A DNA stretch of 64,000 nucleotides from Luteococcus sp052116585 (GCF_052116585.1 NZ_JBQKKT010000007.1:1-64000); one strand, 5' to 3'. Positions 33,935 to 42,795 are shown, counted from the stretch's first letter. Numbers and translations: made by a program. Notes: a model not told the origin generated them from the sequence alone.

Positions 33935-34810
33935 ATGGAGCTCCTGCGGGTCTTCAACAACAATGTGGTGCTCGCCCGCGCCGCCTCGGGCGACGAGGTG
34001 GTGCTCACCGGCCGCGGACTCGGCTTCAAGGCCAGGCCCGGCCAGCGGGTCGACGAGTCGAAGGTGGTGCGCATCTTCGTGCCCGACACCGGCCGCAATG
34101 CCGACAACTTCGCCGCCCTGCTTGCGGCCATCCCGCCCGAACACCTCGACCTGGCGGCACGGGCACTCGACGCGGTGCGTGGCGACCTGCCGCAGGGCTA
34201 CCCGTCGAGCACCCTGGTGGCCCTGGCCGACCACCTGAGCTTCGCCATCAAGCGCGCCCGCAGCGACATCGAGGTCGACTACCCGCTGCGCGCCGAGATC
34301 GCCCACCTCTACCCGCAGGAGATCGCGACGGCCGAACGGCTGCTGGAACATGTCAACGCCGAGCTCGAGCGGCCCTTGGGCCCCGACGAGGCGATGCCGA
34401 TCGCACTGCACCTGGTCAACGCCTCCTTCAAGGGCGGCGACCTGTCGAAGACCTACCAGATGACCGGCGTCTTCAGCCAGATCTTCGACATCGTCGAATC
34501 AGCCATGGAGACGCCGCTGGACCGCAACTCGGTCAACAGTGCGCGGTTCATCACCCACCTGCGCTACTTCTTCGTCCGGGCCCATGCCCGGCAGCAGCTG
34601 CACGACGACCTCACGCCGCTGCACTCCAGCATCGAGCAGACCTATCCCGACGCGGCACGCTCGGCCCGCCGCGTCGCCGAGATCCTGGAACTGCGACTGG
34701 GGGCGCCGGTGACCAGCAGCGAGACCACCTACCTGGCCATGCACATCGCACGGCTCACGTCCGCCGAACGCCCCGGCGAGGCACCCCGACCCGAGGAGAA
34801 CCATGACTGA
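33935..34810 (+). CDS. licT: LicT/BglG-family transcription antiterminator
   Basis: 291 aa. The N-terminal CAT RNA-binding domain (1-55, LLRVFNNNVVLA, GRGLGFK) should bind the RAT at 30394-30425 and prevent leader termination. Two PTS-regulation domains follow. PRD1 keeps its His in LADHLSFAIKR; PRD2 has FITHLRYFFVR and YLAMHIARL. Phosphorylation of these His by EII and HPr sets activity according to sugar supply. The ATG at 33935 is preceded by GAGGAGG. Its stop overlaps the next start by 8 bp, so the HAD gene is coupled. Confidence 0.93.
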   Translation: MELLRVFNNNVVLARAASGDEVVLTGRGLGFKARPGQRVDESKVVRIFVPDTGRNADNFAALLAAIPPEHLDLAARALDAVRGDLPQGYPSSTLVALADHLSFAIKRARSDIEVDYPLRAEIAHLYPQEIATAERLLEHVNAELERPLGPDEAMPIALHLVNASFKGGDLSKTYQMTGVFSQIFDIVESAMETPLDRNSVNSARFITHLRYFFVRAHARQQLHDDLTPLHSSIEQTYPDAARSARRVAEILELRLGAPVTSSETTYLAMHIARLTSAERPGEAPRPEENHD

Positions 34811-35615
34811 GTCCAAGATCCTGTTGCTCGACGTCGACGGCACCCTGGTCCGCTACGACACTTCGGTGCCCACCAGTGCCGCCGAGGCGGTGCGGGCCGC
34901 CCGCGCCCGGGGCCACGAGGTCTTCATCTGCACCGGGCGGGCCAAGGCCGAGGTCTACGAGCACCTGTGGGAGCTGGGGCTGGACGGCATGATCGGCGGC
35001 AACGGTTCCTACATCGAGCACCGCGGCGAGGTGGTGCACCACCAGGTGCTCGACGTCGACGTGGTGGAACAGGCCGTCGCCTGGCTGCAGGACAAGGGCC
35101 TGGCCTTCTACCTGGAGTGCAATTCCGGGCTCTTCGGCAGCGAGGACCTGCCGGAACAGGCCGCCGAGCGGCTCGGCAAGACCCCCGACTTCGTCCGCAG
35201 CATCTTCCCCGAGATGATCCACGACACCTCCCGCGGCCACGACGACGTCAACAAGATCAGCTTCGTGCTGCCGCGCGGCATGGAGCTCGACGAGCTGCAC
35301 CGGCTCTTCGACGGCCGCGCCCGGATCGGCTCCTGGACCGCCGCCGGGGTCGAGGACGAGTTCGGCGAGATTGGCCAGCTGGGCGTCGACAAGGGAGCAG
35401 GCGTGCGCTTGCTCGCCGAGCACCTGGGCCGCGACGTGGCCGACATGATCGGCTTCGGCGACGCCCGCAGCGACATCCCGCTCCTGGCTGCCTGCGGCAC
35501 CGGTGTCGCGATGGGACAGGCACCCCACGAGTTGCAGGCACTCGCCCACCTGGTGACCGCTCCCGTCGACGAGGATGGCCTGGCCAAGGCCTTCACCACC
35601 CTGGGACTTGTGTGA
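34803..35615 (+). CDS. Cof-type HAD phosphatase of the bgl operon
   Basis: 270 aa. Motif I is LLDVDGTLV, motif II FICTGRAK, and the C-terminal motif IV GFGDARSDIPLL. A C2-type cap lies between. The gene overlaps the antiterminator gene by 8 bp, so it belongs to the bgl operon. It may dephosphorylate excess sugar phosphate (for example glucose 6-phosphate or an unprocessed phosphoglucoside), a housekeeping role often given to such enzymes next to PTS genes; the substrate is inferred from context only. Confidence 0.87.
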   Translation: MTESKILLLDVDGTLVRYDTSVPTSAAEAVRAARARGHEVFICTGRAKAEVYEHLWELGLDGMIGGNGSYIEHRGEVVHHQVLDVDVVEQAVAWLQDKGLAFYLECNSGLFGSEDLPEQAAERLGKTPDFVRSIFPEMIHDTSRGHDDVNKISFVLPRGMELDELHRLFDGRARIGSWTAAGVEDEFGEIGQLGVDKGAGVRLLAEHLGRDVADMIGFGDARSDIPLLAACGTGVAMGQAPHELQALAHLVTAPVDEDGLAKAFTTLGLV

Positions 35616-35716
35616 ACACCCGCGTCGCCCCCACTCGCCAGCGCCCGTTCGGTCTGCTCGATTTCGCCGTGGAGTTCCACGACACACACAAGGACTACCC
35701 CACATCGGTGCGGTGA
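35612..35716 (+). CDS. possible 34-codon ORF coupled to HAD gene
   Basis: GTG at 35612 overlaps the HAD stop (GTGA) and reads 34 codons to TGA at 35714, with a fairly ordinary composition (RPFGLLDFAVEFHDTHKDYP). No domain or homologue is recognised and it lacks its own ribosome site. It could be a real coupled micro-ORF, or the tail of a decayed gene whose start was replaced. Confidence 0.25.
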   Translation: MNTRVAPTRQRPFGLLDFAVEFHDTHKDYPTSVR

Positions 35717-35762
35717 GCACGGACCCGTTCAACCACGACCCCACCCCAGAAGGAGAACGACC

Positions 35763-36743
35763 ATGGAATACACCAAGCTCGGCCGAAGCGGCCTGGAAGT
35801 CTCACGCCTGTGCCTCGGCACGATGGGATTCGGCACGCCCGGCGAATGGATCCATGACTGGGTCATCGACGAGGATGCCAGCCGCGAGGTGGTCAAGACC
35901 GCCCTGGATGCCGGCATCAACTTCTTCGACACCGCCGACGTCTACTCCCGGGGCGGCAGCGAACGCATCCTGGGCAAACACCTCAAGGACATGGCCGATC
36001 GCGACGAGATCGTCCTTGCCACCAAGGTGAATGGCCGCATGCACGATGGCCCCAACGGCGAGGGCCTGTCGCGCAAGCACATCATGAGCGCCATCGACGC
36101 CAGTCTGGAACGGCTCGGCACCGACTACGTCGACCTCTACATCGTCCACCGCTGGGACTACACGACCCCGATCGAGGAGACGATGGAGGCACTCAACGAC
36201 GTGGTGCGCTCCGGCAGGGCGCGCTACATCGGCGCCTCCGCCATGTTCGCCTGGCAATTCCTCGAGGCCCTGCACGTCAGCGAACAGCACGGCTGGTCGA
36301 AGTTCATCAGCATGCAGAACCACTACAACCTGCTCTACCGCGAGGAGGAACGGGAGATGCTGCCGCTGTGCCGCGCCAAGGGCATCGGCGTGACCCCGTA
36401 CTCCCCGCTGGCCGCCGGACGGCTGGCCCGCGACTGGAATTCCACCTCGCAGCGCGCCGAGAGCGACTTCGTCGCCAGGCAGAAGTACGACTCCACCCAG
36501 GAGACCGACCACCGCATCGTCGACGCCGTGGGGCAGGTTGCCGAAAGCCACCGGGCGACGCGAGCCCAGGTGGCGCTGGCCTGGCTGCTGGCACAGGAAC
36601 CCGTCGCCTCTCCATTGATCGGTGCGACGAAGCCGTCCCACATCACCTCGGCGCTGCCCGCGCTCGAACTGGAACTCACCGCGGAGGACCGCGCGCTGCT
36701 GCAGGAACACTATGTGCCGCACCAGGTGGTGGGGCCCCAGTAA
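35763..36743 (+). CDS. aldo/keto reductase
   Basis: 326 aa, a (beta/alpha)8 NADPH-dependent carbonyl reductase of the YghZ/YajO-like branch. The catalytic tetrad is visible: Asp and Tyr in DTADVYSRGG, Lys in LATKV, His in IVHRWD. The cofactor-phosphate region near the C-terminus reads PLIGATKPSHI. The ATG at 35763 follows AGAAGGAGA. It lies 147 bp after the HAD gene in the same direction and may be transcribed with the bgl operon, possibly handling aglycone aldehydes; that role is inference. Confidence 0.9.
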   Translation: MEYTKLGRSGLEVSRLCLGTMGFGTPGEWIHDWVIDEDASREVVKTALDAGINFFDTADVYSRGGSERILGKHLKDMADRDEIVLATKVNGRMHDGPNGEGLSRKHIMSAIDASLERLGTDYVDLYIVHRWDYTTPIEETMEALNDVVRSGRARYIGASAMFAWQFLEALHVSEQHGWSKFISMQNHYNLLYREEEREMLPLCRAKGIGVTPYSPLAAGRLARDWNSTSQRAESDFVARQKYDSTQETDHRIVDAVGQVAESHRATRAQVALAWLLAQEPVASPLIGATKPSHITSALPALELELTAEDRALLQEHYVPHQVVGPQ

Positions 36744-36773
36744 CACCCTTCCCCGCATCCGGCGGAACGACGA

Positions 36774-36804
36774 TTGACTCTCCATATACCCCCCGGGGTA
36801 CTAT
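36774..36804 (+). promoter_or_regulatory. promoter with nested CsoR/CstR-like operator
   Basis: TTGACT (36774-36779) and TACTAT (36799-36804) are separated by 19 bp. Between them TACCCC-CC-GGGGTA (36787-36800) is a 6-2-6 dyad of the type bound by CsoR-family repressors. CstR, the persulfide-sensing member in Staphylococcus, uses such GC-tract operators in front of sulfurtransferase/CoA-persulfide genes. The gene downstream is exactly such a protein. A 19-bp spacer with an internal dyad also fits MerR-type activation. No regulator gene of either family lies in the window. Confidence 0.7.
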
Positions 36805-36837
36805 TGTGGTGATCGAAAGACCACACAGGAGAAGTCA

Positions 36838-39366
36838 ATGAAACTCGTCGTCGTCGGTGGCGTTGCCGCCGGGATGTCCTTGGCCGCCCGAGCCCGCCGC
36901 CTTGATGAGCACGCACAGATCGTCGTGCTCGAACGCTCCCAGTACGTGTCCTTCGCCAACTGCGGGCTGCCCTACCACGTGGGCGGCACCATCGCAGACC
37001 GGGAGCGCCTGATCCTGCAGACCCCCGAGACGCTGCGCGAGTCCCTGGATCTCGACGTCCGCACCGGCCACGAGGTCACCGCCCTCGACGTCGAAGCCCG
37101 CACGGTCACCGTGCGCGAGCTGTCAACCGGCCGCACCTACACGGAGAACTACGACGAGCTGGGCCTGTGCATGGGCGCGACGGCCATCCAGCCCAAGCTC
37201 CCCGGCCACGATCTGCCCGGCATCCACACCCTGCGCCAGATCGAGGACATGGACGCCATCATCGAGCGCGCCAGCGCCGTCGAGTCGCGCTCCTCGAAGC
37301 CGCTGCGCGCCCTGGTGGTCGGCGCCGGCTTCATCGGCCTGGAGGCCGCGGAAAACCTCGTCGAACGGGGAGCCCAGGTGCACGTCGTCGAGATGGCCCC
37401 ACAGATCCTGCCCCCGCTCGACCACGAGATTGCCGCACCCGTCGAACAGGTGCTGCGCACCGCTGGCGTGCAGCTGCACCTCGGCACCGCCGTGGAGTCC
37501 TTCGCCCCCGCCGACGGTGACACGGTGAAGGCCACGCTCGGCGACGGCACCACCCTTGACGCCGACCTCGTGATCATGTCGATCGGCGTGCGCCCCCTCA
37601 CCGACCTCGCGGTCGCCGCCGGCATCGAGATCGGCCCGCGCGGCGGCATCGTCGTCGACGAGCAACAGCGCACCAGCGCCGAGCACGTCTGGGCGGCCGG
37701 TGACGTCGTCGAACACCGACACACCGTGCTGCCCGGCGAGCACCTGGTGCCCCTGGCCGGACCCGCCAACCGCCAGGGCCGCGTGGCCGCCGACAACATC
37801 TGCGGCCGCGAGGCCAGCTACAGGTCCAGCCAGGCCACGTCGGTGGTGAAGGTCTTCACCATGACGGCGGCAAGCACCGGCGCCAACGAGCGCCAGCTGA
37901 GTGCCGCGGGGCTGCCCCACACCGCCGTCCACGTGCACCCCACCGGTCACGCCGGCTACTACCCCGGCACCTCGCCGATGCACCTCAAGGTGCTCTTCGA
38001 CCCCACCGACGGGCGCATCCTGGGCGCGCAGGGTGCCGGCACCGACGGCGTCGACAAGCGCATCGACGTGATCGCCACCGCGCTGCGCCTTGGCGGCACC
38101 GTGGCCGACCTCGAGGAGCTGGAGCTCTGCTACGCACCGCCCTTCGGATCTGCCAAGGACCCGGTGAACATGGCTGGATTCCTGGCCCACAACGTCATCA
38201 AGGGCGACGCGAAGCTCTGGTACCCCGGTGACTCGCTGGAGGGCTGCCGCGTCATCGACGTGCGCGAGCCCGAAGAGTTCGGAGTCTGGAGCCTCCCCAA
38301 CTCCGAGAACATCCCGCTGGGCGAGCTGCGCGGCAGCTTCGACGGCTGGGACCGCAATCAGCCCGTCCGGCTGCTGTGCGCCGTTGGATTCCGCAGCTAC
38401 CTGGCCCAGCGAATCCTGGTGCAGAACGGCTTCACCGACGTCGCCTTCCTCTCCGGCGGCACCGTCACCCACCGGGCCTGGTTCCCGGAGGACATCGAGA
38501 ACTTCACGCCTGCCCAGGAGACCACCGTGCAGAACCCCCAGCCGACGAACCAGACCCCGCAGGACGGGAGCTTCGGCTTCCCCGATGCCACCGGCGTCAC
38601 CCGCAATCTGCTCGACGTGGACTGCACCGGCCTGGCCTGCCCGGGCCCCATCATGAAGCTCACCGAGAGCATGAAGGACCTGAACCCCGGCGACGAGATC
38701 GTCGCGCACGTCTCCGATCCCGGATTCGCCGCCGACGCCCCGGCGTGGGCCCGGCGCAATGGCCACGAGCTGGTGGAGATCAAGCCCAGCGGGGCCGGAC
38801 TGCGTGCCGTCTTCCGCAAGGGCGGGGCCGTGGCGGCCGGCGCGGGTCAGCCCGCCGGCCTGGCCGCCTCCGCCACCACCGGCGCGGCGTCGACCAAGGG
38901 CAAGAACTCCTTCGTCGTCTTCTCGGGCGACCTGGACAAGCTGATCGCCGCCTTCATCATCGCCAACGGTGCCCTGGCGATGGGCAATGACGTCAGCATG
39001 TTCTTCACCTTCTGGGGCCTCAACGCGCTGCGCGACCCGAAGGCGCCCAAGCGCGACATGAAGCCGATGGACAAGATGATGAAGGCCATGATGCCCTCCA
39101 GCGCCGACGCCCTGACGCTCTCGCAGATGCACATGGGCGGCGCCGGCACCGCGATGATCAAGCAGGTCATGAAGCAGCACAATGTGGCCAGCGTCCCGGA
39201 GCTCATCCAGTCCGCCATCGACAATGGGGCCCGGCTGATCGCCTGCACCATGACCATGGAGCTGCTCGGAATCGCCGAGAGTGACCTGCTTCCGGGCATC
39301 GAGTTCGGCGGTGTGGCCACCTTCCTCGATGAGGCGGGTGACTCGCAGACCACCCTGTTCATCTGA
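36838..39366 (+). CDS. CoA-disulfide reductase - rhodanese - TusA - DsrE fusion
   Basis: 842 aa, four modules for low-molecular-weight persulfide handling. Residues 1-450: FAD-dependent CoA-disulfide/persulfide reductase with VVVGGVAAGMS and active Cys42 in FANCGLPY. About 460-560: rhodanese with VIDVREPEEFG and Cys514 in LLCAVGFRS. About 590-660: TusA/SirA domain, Cys601 in LACPGP. About 690-842: DsrE/DsrF-like domain, Cys803 in IACTMTM. Sulfur could pass from Cys to Cys and be reduced with NAD(P)H. AGGAGA precedes the ATG. It is monocistronic behind a CsoR/CstR-like operator. Confidence 0.9.
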   Translation: MKLVVVGGVAAGMSLAARARRLDEHAQIVVLERSQYVSFANCGLPYHVGGTIADRERLILQTPETLRESLDLDVRTGHEVTALDVEARTVTVRELSTGRTYTENYDELGLCMGATAIQPKLPGHDLPGIHTLRQIEDMDAIIERASAVESRSSKPLRALVVGAGFIGLEAAENLVERGAQVHVVEMAPQILPPLDHEIAAPVEQVLRTAGVQLHLGTAVESFAPADGDTVKATLGDGTTLDADLVIMSIGVRPLTDLAVAAGIEIGPRGGIVVDEQQRTSAEHVWAAGDVVEHRHTVLPGEHLVPLAGPANRQGRVAADNICGREASYRSSQATSVVKVFTMTAASTGANERQLSAAGLPHTAVHVHPTGHAGYYPGTSPMHLKVLFDPTDGRILGAQGAGTDGVDKRIDVIATALRLGGTVADLEELELCYAPPFGSAKDPVNMAGFLAHNVIKGDAKLWYPGDSLEGCRVIDVREPEEFGVWSLPNSENIPLGELRGSFDGWDRNQPVRLLCAVGFRSYLAQRILVQNGFTDVAFLSGGTVTHRAWFPEDIENFTPAQETTVQNPQPTNQTPQDGSFGFPDATGVTRNLLDVDCTGLACPGPIMKLTESMKDLNPGDEIVAHVSDPGFAADAPAWARRNGHELVEIKPSGAGLRAVFRKGGAVAAGAGQPAGLAASATTGAASTKGKNSFVVFSGDLDKLIAAFIIANGALAMGNDVSMFFTFWGLNALRDPKAPKRDMKPMDKMMKAMMPSSADALTLSQMHMGGAGTAMIKQVMKQHNVASVPELIQSAIDNGARLIACTMTMELLGIAESDLLPGIEFGGVATFLDEAGDSQTTLFI

Positions 39367-39805
39367 GCTCGGGGTGGCCCCGGCCCGGTCGCTTGGCGCG
39401 GGCCCGCCCCTCCCTGCGGCCCGAGTCTGACCACCGACGGGGTGGGTGACGCCTGCACGCGCTTCACCCACCCCGACAGCTGTCGTGTTCTCGTCGATAC
39501 GTCCGTGACGCTGGAAGAGCCGCCCCCTGGGCGCTGGACACCCCCATCAACTCCGCACGTCCAGAACCCCCGGGCACCCGCTGCAACACGCGCCCCAAGA
39601 AATCCCACGTGCCCAGTGGCGCTGGGGCCCACCTCTGGCCCCATCCCGTGGAGCCGCTCCCGGAGCATCCTCGGCATCCCGTCGGCAACCCGATGCTCCG
39701 ACCCCCGTGACAACTGCACATCTGGTGAGAACTCCGCCACGAATCCCGCGCCCTCTGCCACGGGTGCGCAACAATTGAACAATCAGCCAGCCCCGAGGAG
39801 TCATC
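39367..39805. other. intergenic interval without recognised gene
   Basis: 439 bp between the sulfur-trafficking gene and the next GTG. It begins with a strong terminator (39439-39474). The rest shows only short GC dyads, for example GGGGCC/GGCCCC near 39625, and no reading frame with plausible start and composition. The promoter of the downstream gene must lie here but no good -35/-10 pair was found. Confidence 0.6.
39439..39474 (+). terminator. terminator after sulfur-trafficking gene
   Basis: A perfect 11-bp stem GGGGTGGGTGA/TCACCCACCCC with a 14-nt loop, 72 bases past the stop codon. No T run. Confidence 0.65.
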
Positions 39806-40480
39806 GTGACACCGACGTCCCGAACCGAGAATCCCGCCAGCGACCTGGCCCAGCGCATCGGCGAGGTCATCCGACCTGCAGCGGCCGCACGACTCGCCTG
39901 GACCAGTGACCGGATCCAGCAGCTGCGCCGCGTCATCCAGAACGCCCACGTACCCAACGCGTCGGGGCAGAAGCTCCTCACCGCCCACCACGAGGTGGCC
40001 ATCGACGGCCAGCGCGCCGAACGTACTGCCACGACCACCCTCGTCGTGGAAGCCACCGCCGACGATGTGCGTGGCTGGTCCATCTCCGTCGACGCGGACC
40101 AGAAGCACGCCACCGCGGAAGCGCTGCATGGCGCCACGCTCGGCCGGACCATTCCCGTCGACGACGGCGCCCAGGTCCACGAATTCCTCTTCGACCCTCC
40201 GCTCAAGAACGGCGAGGTGCGCCGCACACAACAGCGAATCACCTTCCACGGCACCGACGAGTGCACCACCATGGGCTACGCGCTCAGCCGTCCTGCGCAG
40301 CTGCTCACGCTGACCGTGCACTTCGAGGGCGAGCTGCCCCGACGGATCAAGCAGCCGGTCAAGACCGCCCAGGAGGACGCCTCGACGAAGGACGTCAAGG
40401 AACTGGACGTGGCCCAGACCGTCGAGGTGGTGCTCTCCAACCCGAAGGCCGGGGTGCACGCCCTGGAATGGGAGTGGTGA
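39806..40480 (+). CDS. hypothetical protein
   Basis: 224 aa, family not recognised. No signal peptide, membrane helix or cysteine motif. The N-terminal 50 residues look helical (DLAQRIGEVIRPAAAARL, RIQQLRRVIQNA). From about 60 on the sequence alternates in a beta-rich pattern (ERTATTTLVVEATADDV, LLTLTVHFEGELP) and ends in EWEW. A pair of sandwich-like halves is possible. The GTG start at 39806 has GAGGAG at proper distance. It stands alone between two terminators. Confidence 0.7.
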   Translation: MTPTSRTENPASDLAQRIGEVIRPAAAARLAWTSDRIQQLRRVIQNAHVPNASGQKLLTAHHEVAIDGQRAERTATTTLVVEATADDVRGWSISVDADQKHATAEALHGATLGRTIPVDDGAQVHEFLFDPPLKNGEVRRTQQRITFHGTDECTTMGYALSRPAQLLTLTVHFEGELPRRIKQPVKTAQEDASTKDVKELDVAQTVEVVLSNPKAGVHALEWEW

Positions 40481-40514
40481 TCCCTCCGCTCTGCCCACGC
40501 TGACCTGAACGAGG

Positions 40515-40542
40515 TGGCCGCCCGGAATCTCCCGGGCGGCCA
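40515..40542. terminator. bidirectional terminator
   Basis: TGGCCGCCCGG (40515-40525) pairs perfectly with CCGGGCGGCCA (40532-40542), 6-nt loop, between the convergent hypothetical gene (ends 40480) and Nramp-related gene (ends 40567). Confidence 0.8.
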
Positions 40543-40566
40543 TGTCATTCCTTGGGGTAGGGGATC

Positions 40567-41967
40567 TCAGAACATGTCCAGAAGGGAGATTGCACCCACC
40601 GCGAAGACCGCCACGGCCGAGACCACCAGATAGGCCATGAAGAACCTCCCGTCCTTGATCCGGGGGTCGGTCTGGGCGTGCGAGAGGTAGAGCGTCGCCA
40701 CGGCCACAGCCATCAGGTACAGGGCATTGAGGATGCCACCCAGGATCACCATCTGCAGCGGTGACTGAACCACCACTGCGAGGAGCCCCCAGATGATGGG
40801 CAGGAAGACCATCAGGAAACGCATCGCCTTGTCACGCGCGCCCCTGTCGTACCAGTCGAAGGCCCCGAAGAGTGAGGCCGCTGCCGCCGTCTGTCGGCTC
40901 AGGCTCGGCACATTGGCCAGGATCGTCTTGAACAATGCGATGGCAGCGAAGACCAGGAAGACTGCACCAGCCCAGCCCCCGATGGTGTCGTCAAAGATCC
41001 GTGAGAGCACCTTGAGCACCTCATTGCCCTTCGGCTCCAGGCCCTGGGGATGCAGCACCGCGGCACCCAGCATGTAGAAGGCCATGGTCGACAGGGTGTA
41101 GACCACCCAGCTCACCCAAGCGTCCTTCTTCATGACGGCCACCCACCCGCGGGCTCGTCGAGCCCATTCTTCCGAGCCGTCATTCGGCCCGGTCCAGGCG
41201 GCATACCCCTTCTCGACGCACCAGAAGGAGTAGGAGCTGATCTCCCCCGCGCCAACTCCCGTCAAACCGAACATGCCCAGGGCGATGCCCATCGTTCCGG
41301 CTGCGATCTTGAAGTGCATCCCGTCGGCCAGGTCCGTGCCACTCCACGCGAAAGGGGTGAGCTGGATGCCAAAGACCATCATGACAACGGCCGCGGTGAC
41401 CAGGACGACCAATACCGTGGACACAGTCTCAACGATGCTGTAACGGTTGGTGAAGTGGATCGCGATGGCGATCGCCACCATCAGAACCACCCAGAATCCG
41501 ACGGACATGGCAGACATGGGCGCCCCGGCCACCGGGATCAGCATCGACATGGCAAGTCCCGCTGCTGCCAGCACTCCCGCTTGGCTGGTGAGGAACTGCA
41601 GGAACATCAGGATCGCCAAGTAGCTCATCCAACCTCGTCTTCCGATGCGCGGCGGCACATCGTCGTAGCCCAGGGTGCCGGGGCGTCCCGTCGAGATGGA
41701 CCACCGCGCCAGCTCGATCTGCACGGCGACCTTCACGAAGGTGGAGACCAGAACCAACCACAACAGGAGGAAGCCGACCTTGGCCCCCAGAGCTGTTGCG
41801 GTCAGGAGTTCGCCGGAGCCCACGACAGCGGCCGACGTGATCATGCCCGGGCCCAGGAATCTCAGGCTCGGACCCCAGCCAACCGGTGGCTCCTGGATCT
41901 TGGCGGGGTCGAGGACATAGGGATCGCCCTGCTCCTCGGTATTGGCGCCGACTGGCTCTTGGGCCAT
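40567..41967 (-). CDS. Nramp-related (SLC11-like) membrane transporter with non-canonical metal site
   Basis: 466 aa, about eleven hydrophobic helices in the LeuT-like fold of the Nramp superfamily. Canonical Nramp proteins bind Mn/Fe with DPGN in TM1 and MPH in TM6. Here TM1 reads GPGMITSAAVVGSGELL and TM6 LTGVGAGEISSYS, so both metal motifs are missing and each helix instead carries a G-x-G-E sequence. The ion is therefore uncertain; Mg2+ or a non-metal solute are options known from Nramp-related outgroups. The ATG at 41965-41967 follows CAGGAGAA. It is divergent from the PaiB-like gene. Confidence 0.8.
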   Translation of the reverse strand: MAQEPVGANTEEQGDPYVLDPAKIQEPPVGWGPSLRFLGPGMITSAAVVGSGELLTATALGAKVGFLLLWLVLVSTFVKVAVQIELARWSISTGRPGTLGYDDVPPRIGRRGWMSYLAILMFLQFLTSQAGVLAAAGLAMSMLIPVAGAPMSAMSVGFWVVLMVAIAIAIHFTNRYSIVETVSTVLVVLVTAAVVMMVFGIQLTPFAWSGTDLADGMHFKIAAGTMGIALGMFGLTGVGAGEISSYSFWCVEKGYAAWTGPNDGSEEWARRARGWVAVMKKDAWVSWVVYTLSTMAFYMLGAAVLHPQGLEPKGNEVLKVLSRIFDDTIGGWAGAVFLVFAAIALFKTILANVPSLSRQTAAAASLFGAFDWYDRGARDKAMRFLMVFLPIIWGLLAVVVQSPLQMVILGGILNALYLMAVAVATLYLSHAQTDPRIKDGRFFMAYLVVSAVAVFAVGAISLLDMF

Positions 41968-42099
41968 GGCGTTCTCCTGTGAACGTCGGGATGGGGTCGC
42001 TCCAAGCTATCCCCGCAATTCCGCGATCCGATGCACTTGGCAGGTTTTTCAGAAGCACCGCTCCGGCCGCGGCCTGCCACCCCGCCTACGCTGGAGCCC

Positions 42100-42777
42100 A
42101 TGTACGTCCCCAACCACTTCCGCCTGTCCGACGAGCACGCCCGACGTCTGCTGGCGACGCCCCGCGTCGGAAACCTCATCACGGTGCACGACGACGGACC
42201 GGACGCCACCCTCGTGCCCTTCTTCCACGACGAACGGCGCAATGTGCTGGTCACGCATCTGGTGCGCAACAACCCGCAGGCGGCGCTGGAGGTGAACGGC
42301 CCCGCGATGGTCGTCTTCGACGAGGCCGATGCCTATGTCTCCCCGCGGTGGTATGCGACGAATGACAAGCTGCCCAATGTGCCCACCTGGGACTACATCA
42401 CGGTGCACGTGTGGGGACCGATGCGCGTCGACGCGAGCCCCGAGGCCGCGCTGGCCGCCGCTCGCCAGCTCACGGAGCGGTTCGAGGATGAGGACGTGCT
42501 GGGCCCGGTAGGCGAGGAGAAGCTGCTGCGGATGGCCCGGGCCATCGTGCGGGTGGAGGTGGGCGTCGACCGCATCGAGGCGAAGGCGAAGATGAGCCAG
42601 AACCGTCATCCCGATGATGTCCGGAGTCTGATCGAGGCGCTGCAGGACCAGGGTGAAACCACGATGGTGGACTTCCTGCGCACCGTGAGCCTTCCCCACG
42701 CGGAACAGCGCCATGCGATGATCTCGGAGCTGCGCGGCGGTCAGGCCGTGGACGTGCGGCTGAACCCCGCCGACTGA
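42100..42777 (+). CDS. PaiB-type FMN-binding protein
   Basis: 225 aa. PaiB family proteins have an FMN-binding split barrel and were first described as negative transcriptional regulators in Bacillus; many have unknown roles. The N-terminal signature MYVPNHFRLSDEHA, TLVPFFHD and the YVSPRWYATNDKLPNVPTW stretch are characteristic. The start is ATG 42100; an earlier ATG at 42031 would add 23 atypical residues. It ends 18 bp from the convergent SRPBCC gene. Confidence 0.88.
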   Translation: MYVPNHFRLSDEHARRLLATPRVGNLITVHDDGPDATLVPFFHDERRNVLVTHLVRNNPQAALEVNGPAMVVFDEADAYVSPRWYATNDKLPNVPTWDYITVHVWGPMRVDASPEAALAAARQLTERFEDEDVLGPVGEEKLLRMARAIVRVEVGVDRIEAKAKMSQNRHPDDVRSLIEALQDQGETTMVDFLRTVSLPHAEQRHAMISELRGGQAVDVRLNPAD

Positions 42778-42795
42778 GCCATGGCCGGCCCGGTC

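Noticed and set aside
37123..39471. 782-codon open frame on the minus strand
   Set aside because: It lies entirely antisense to the sulfur-trafficking gene, has Gly/His/Asp/Val-rich shadow composition and no domain. High-GC codon bias keeps this frame open.
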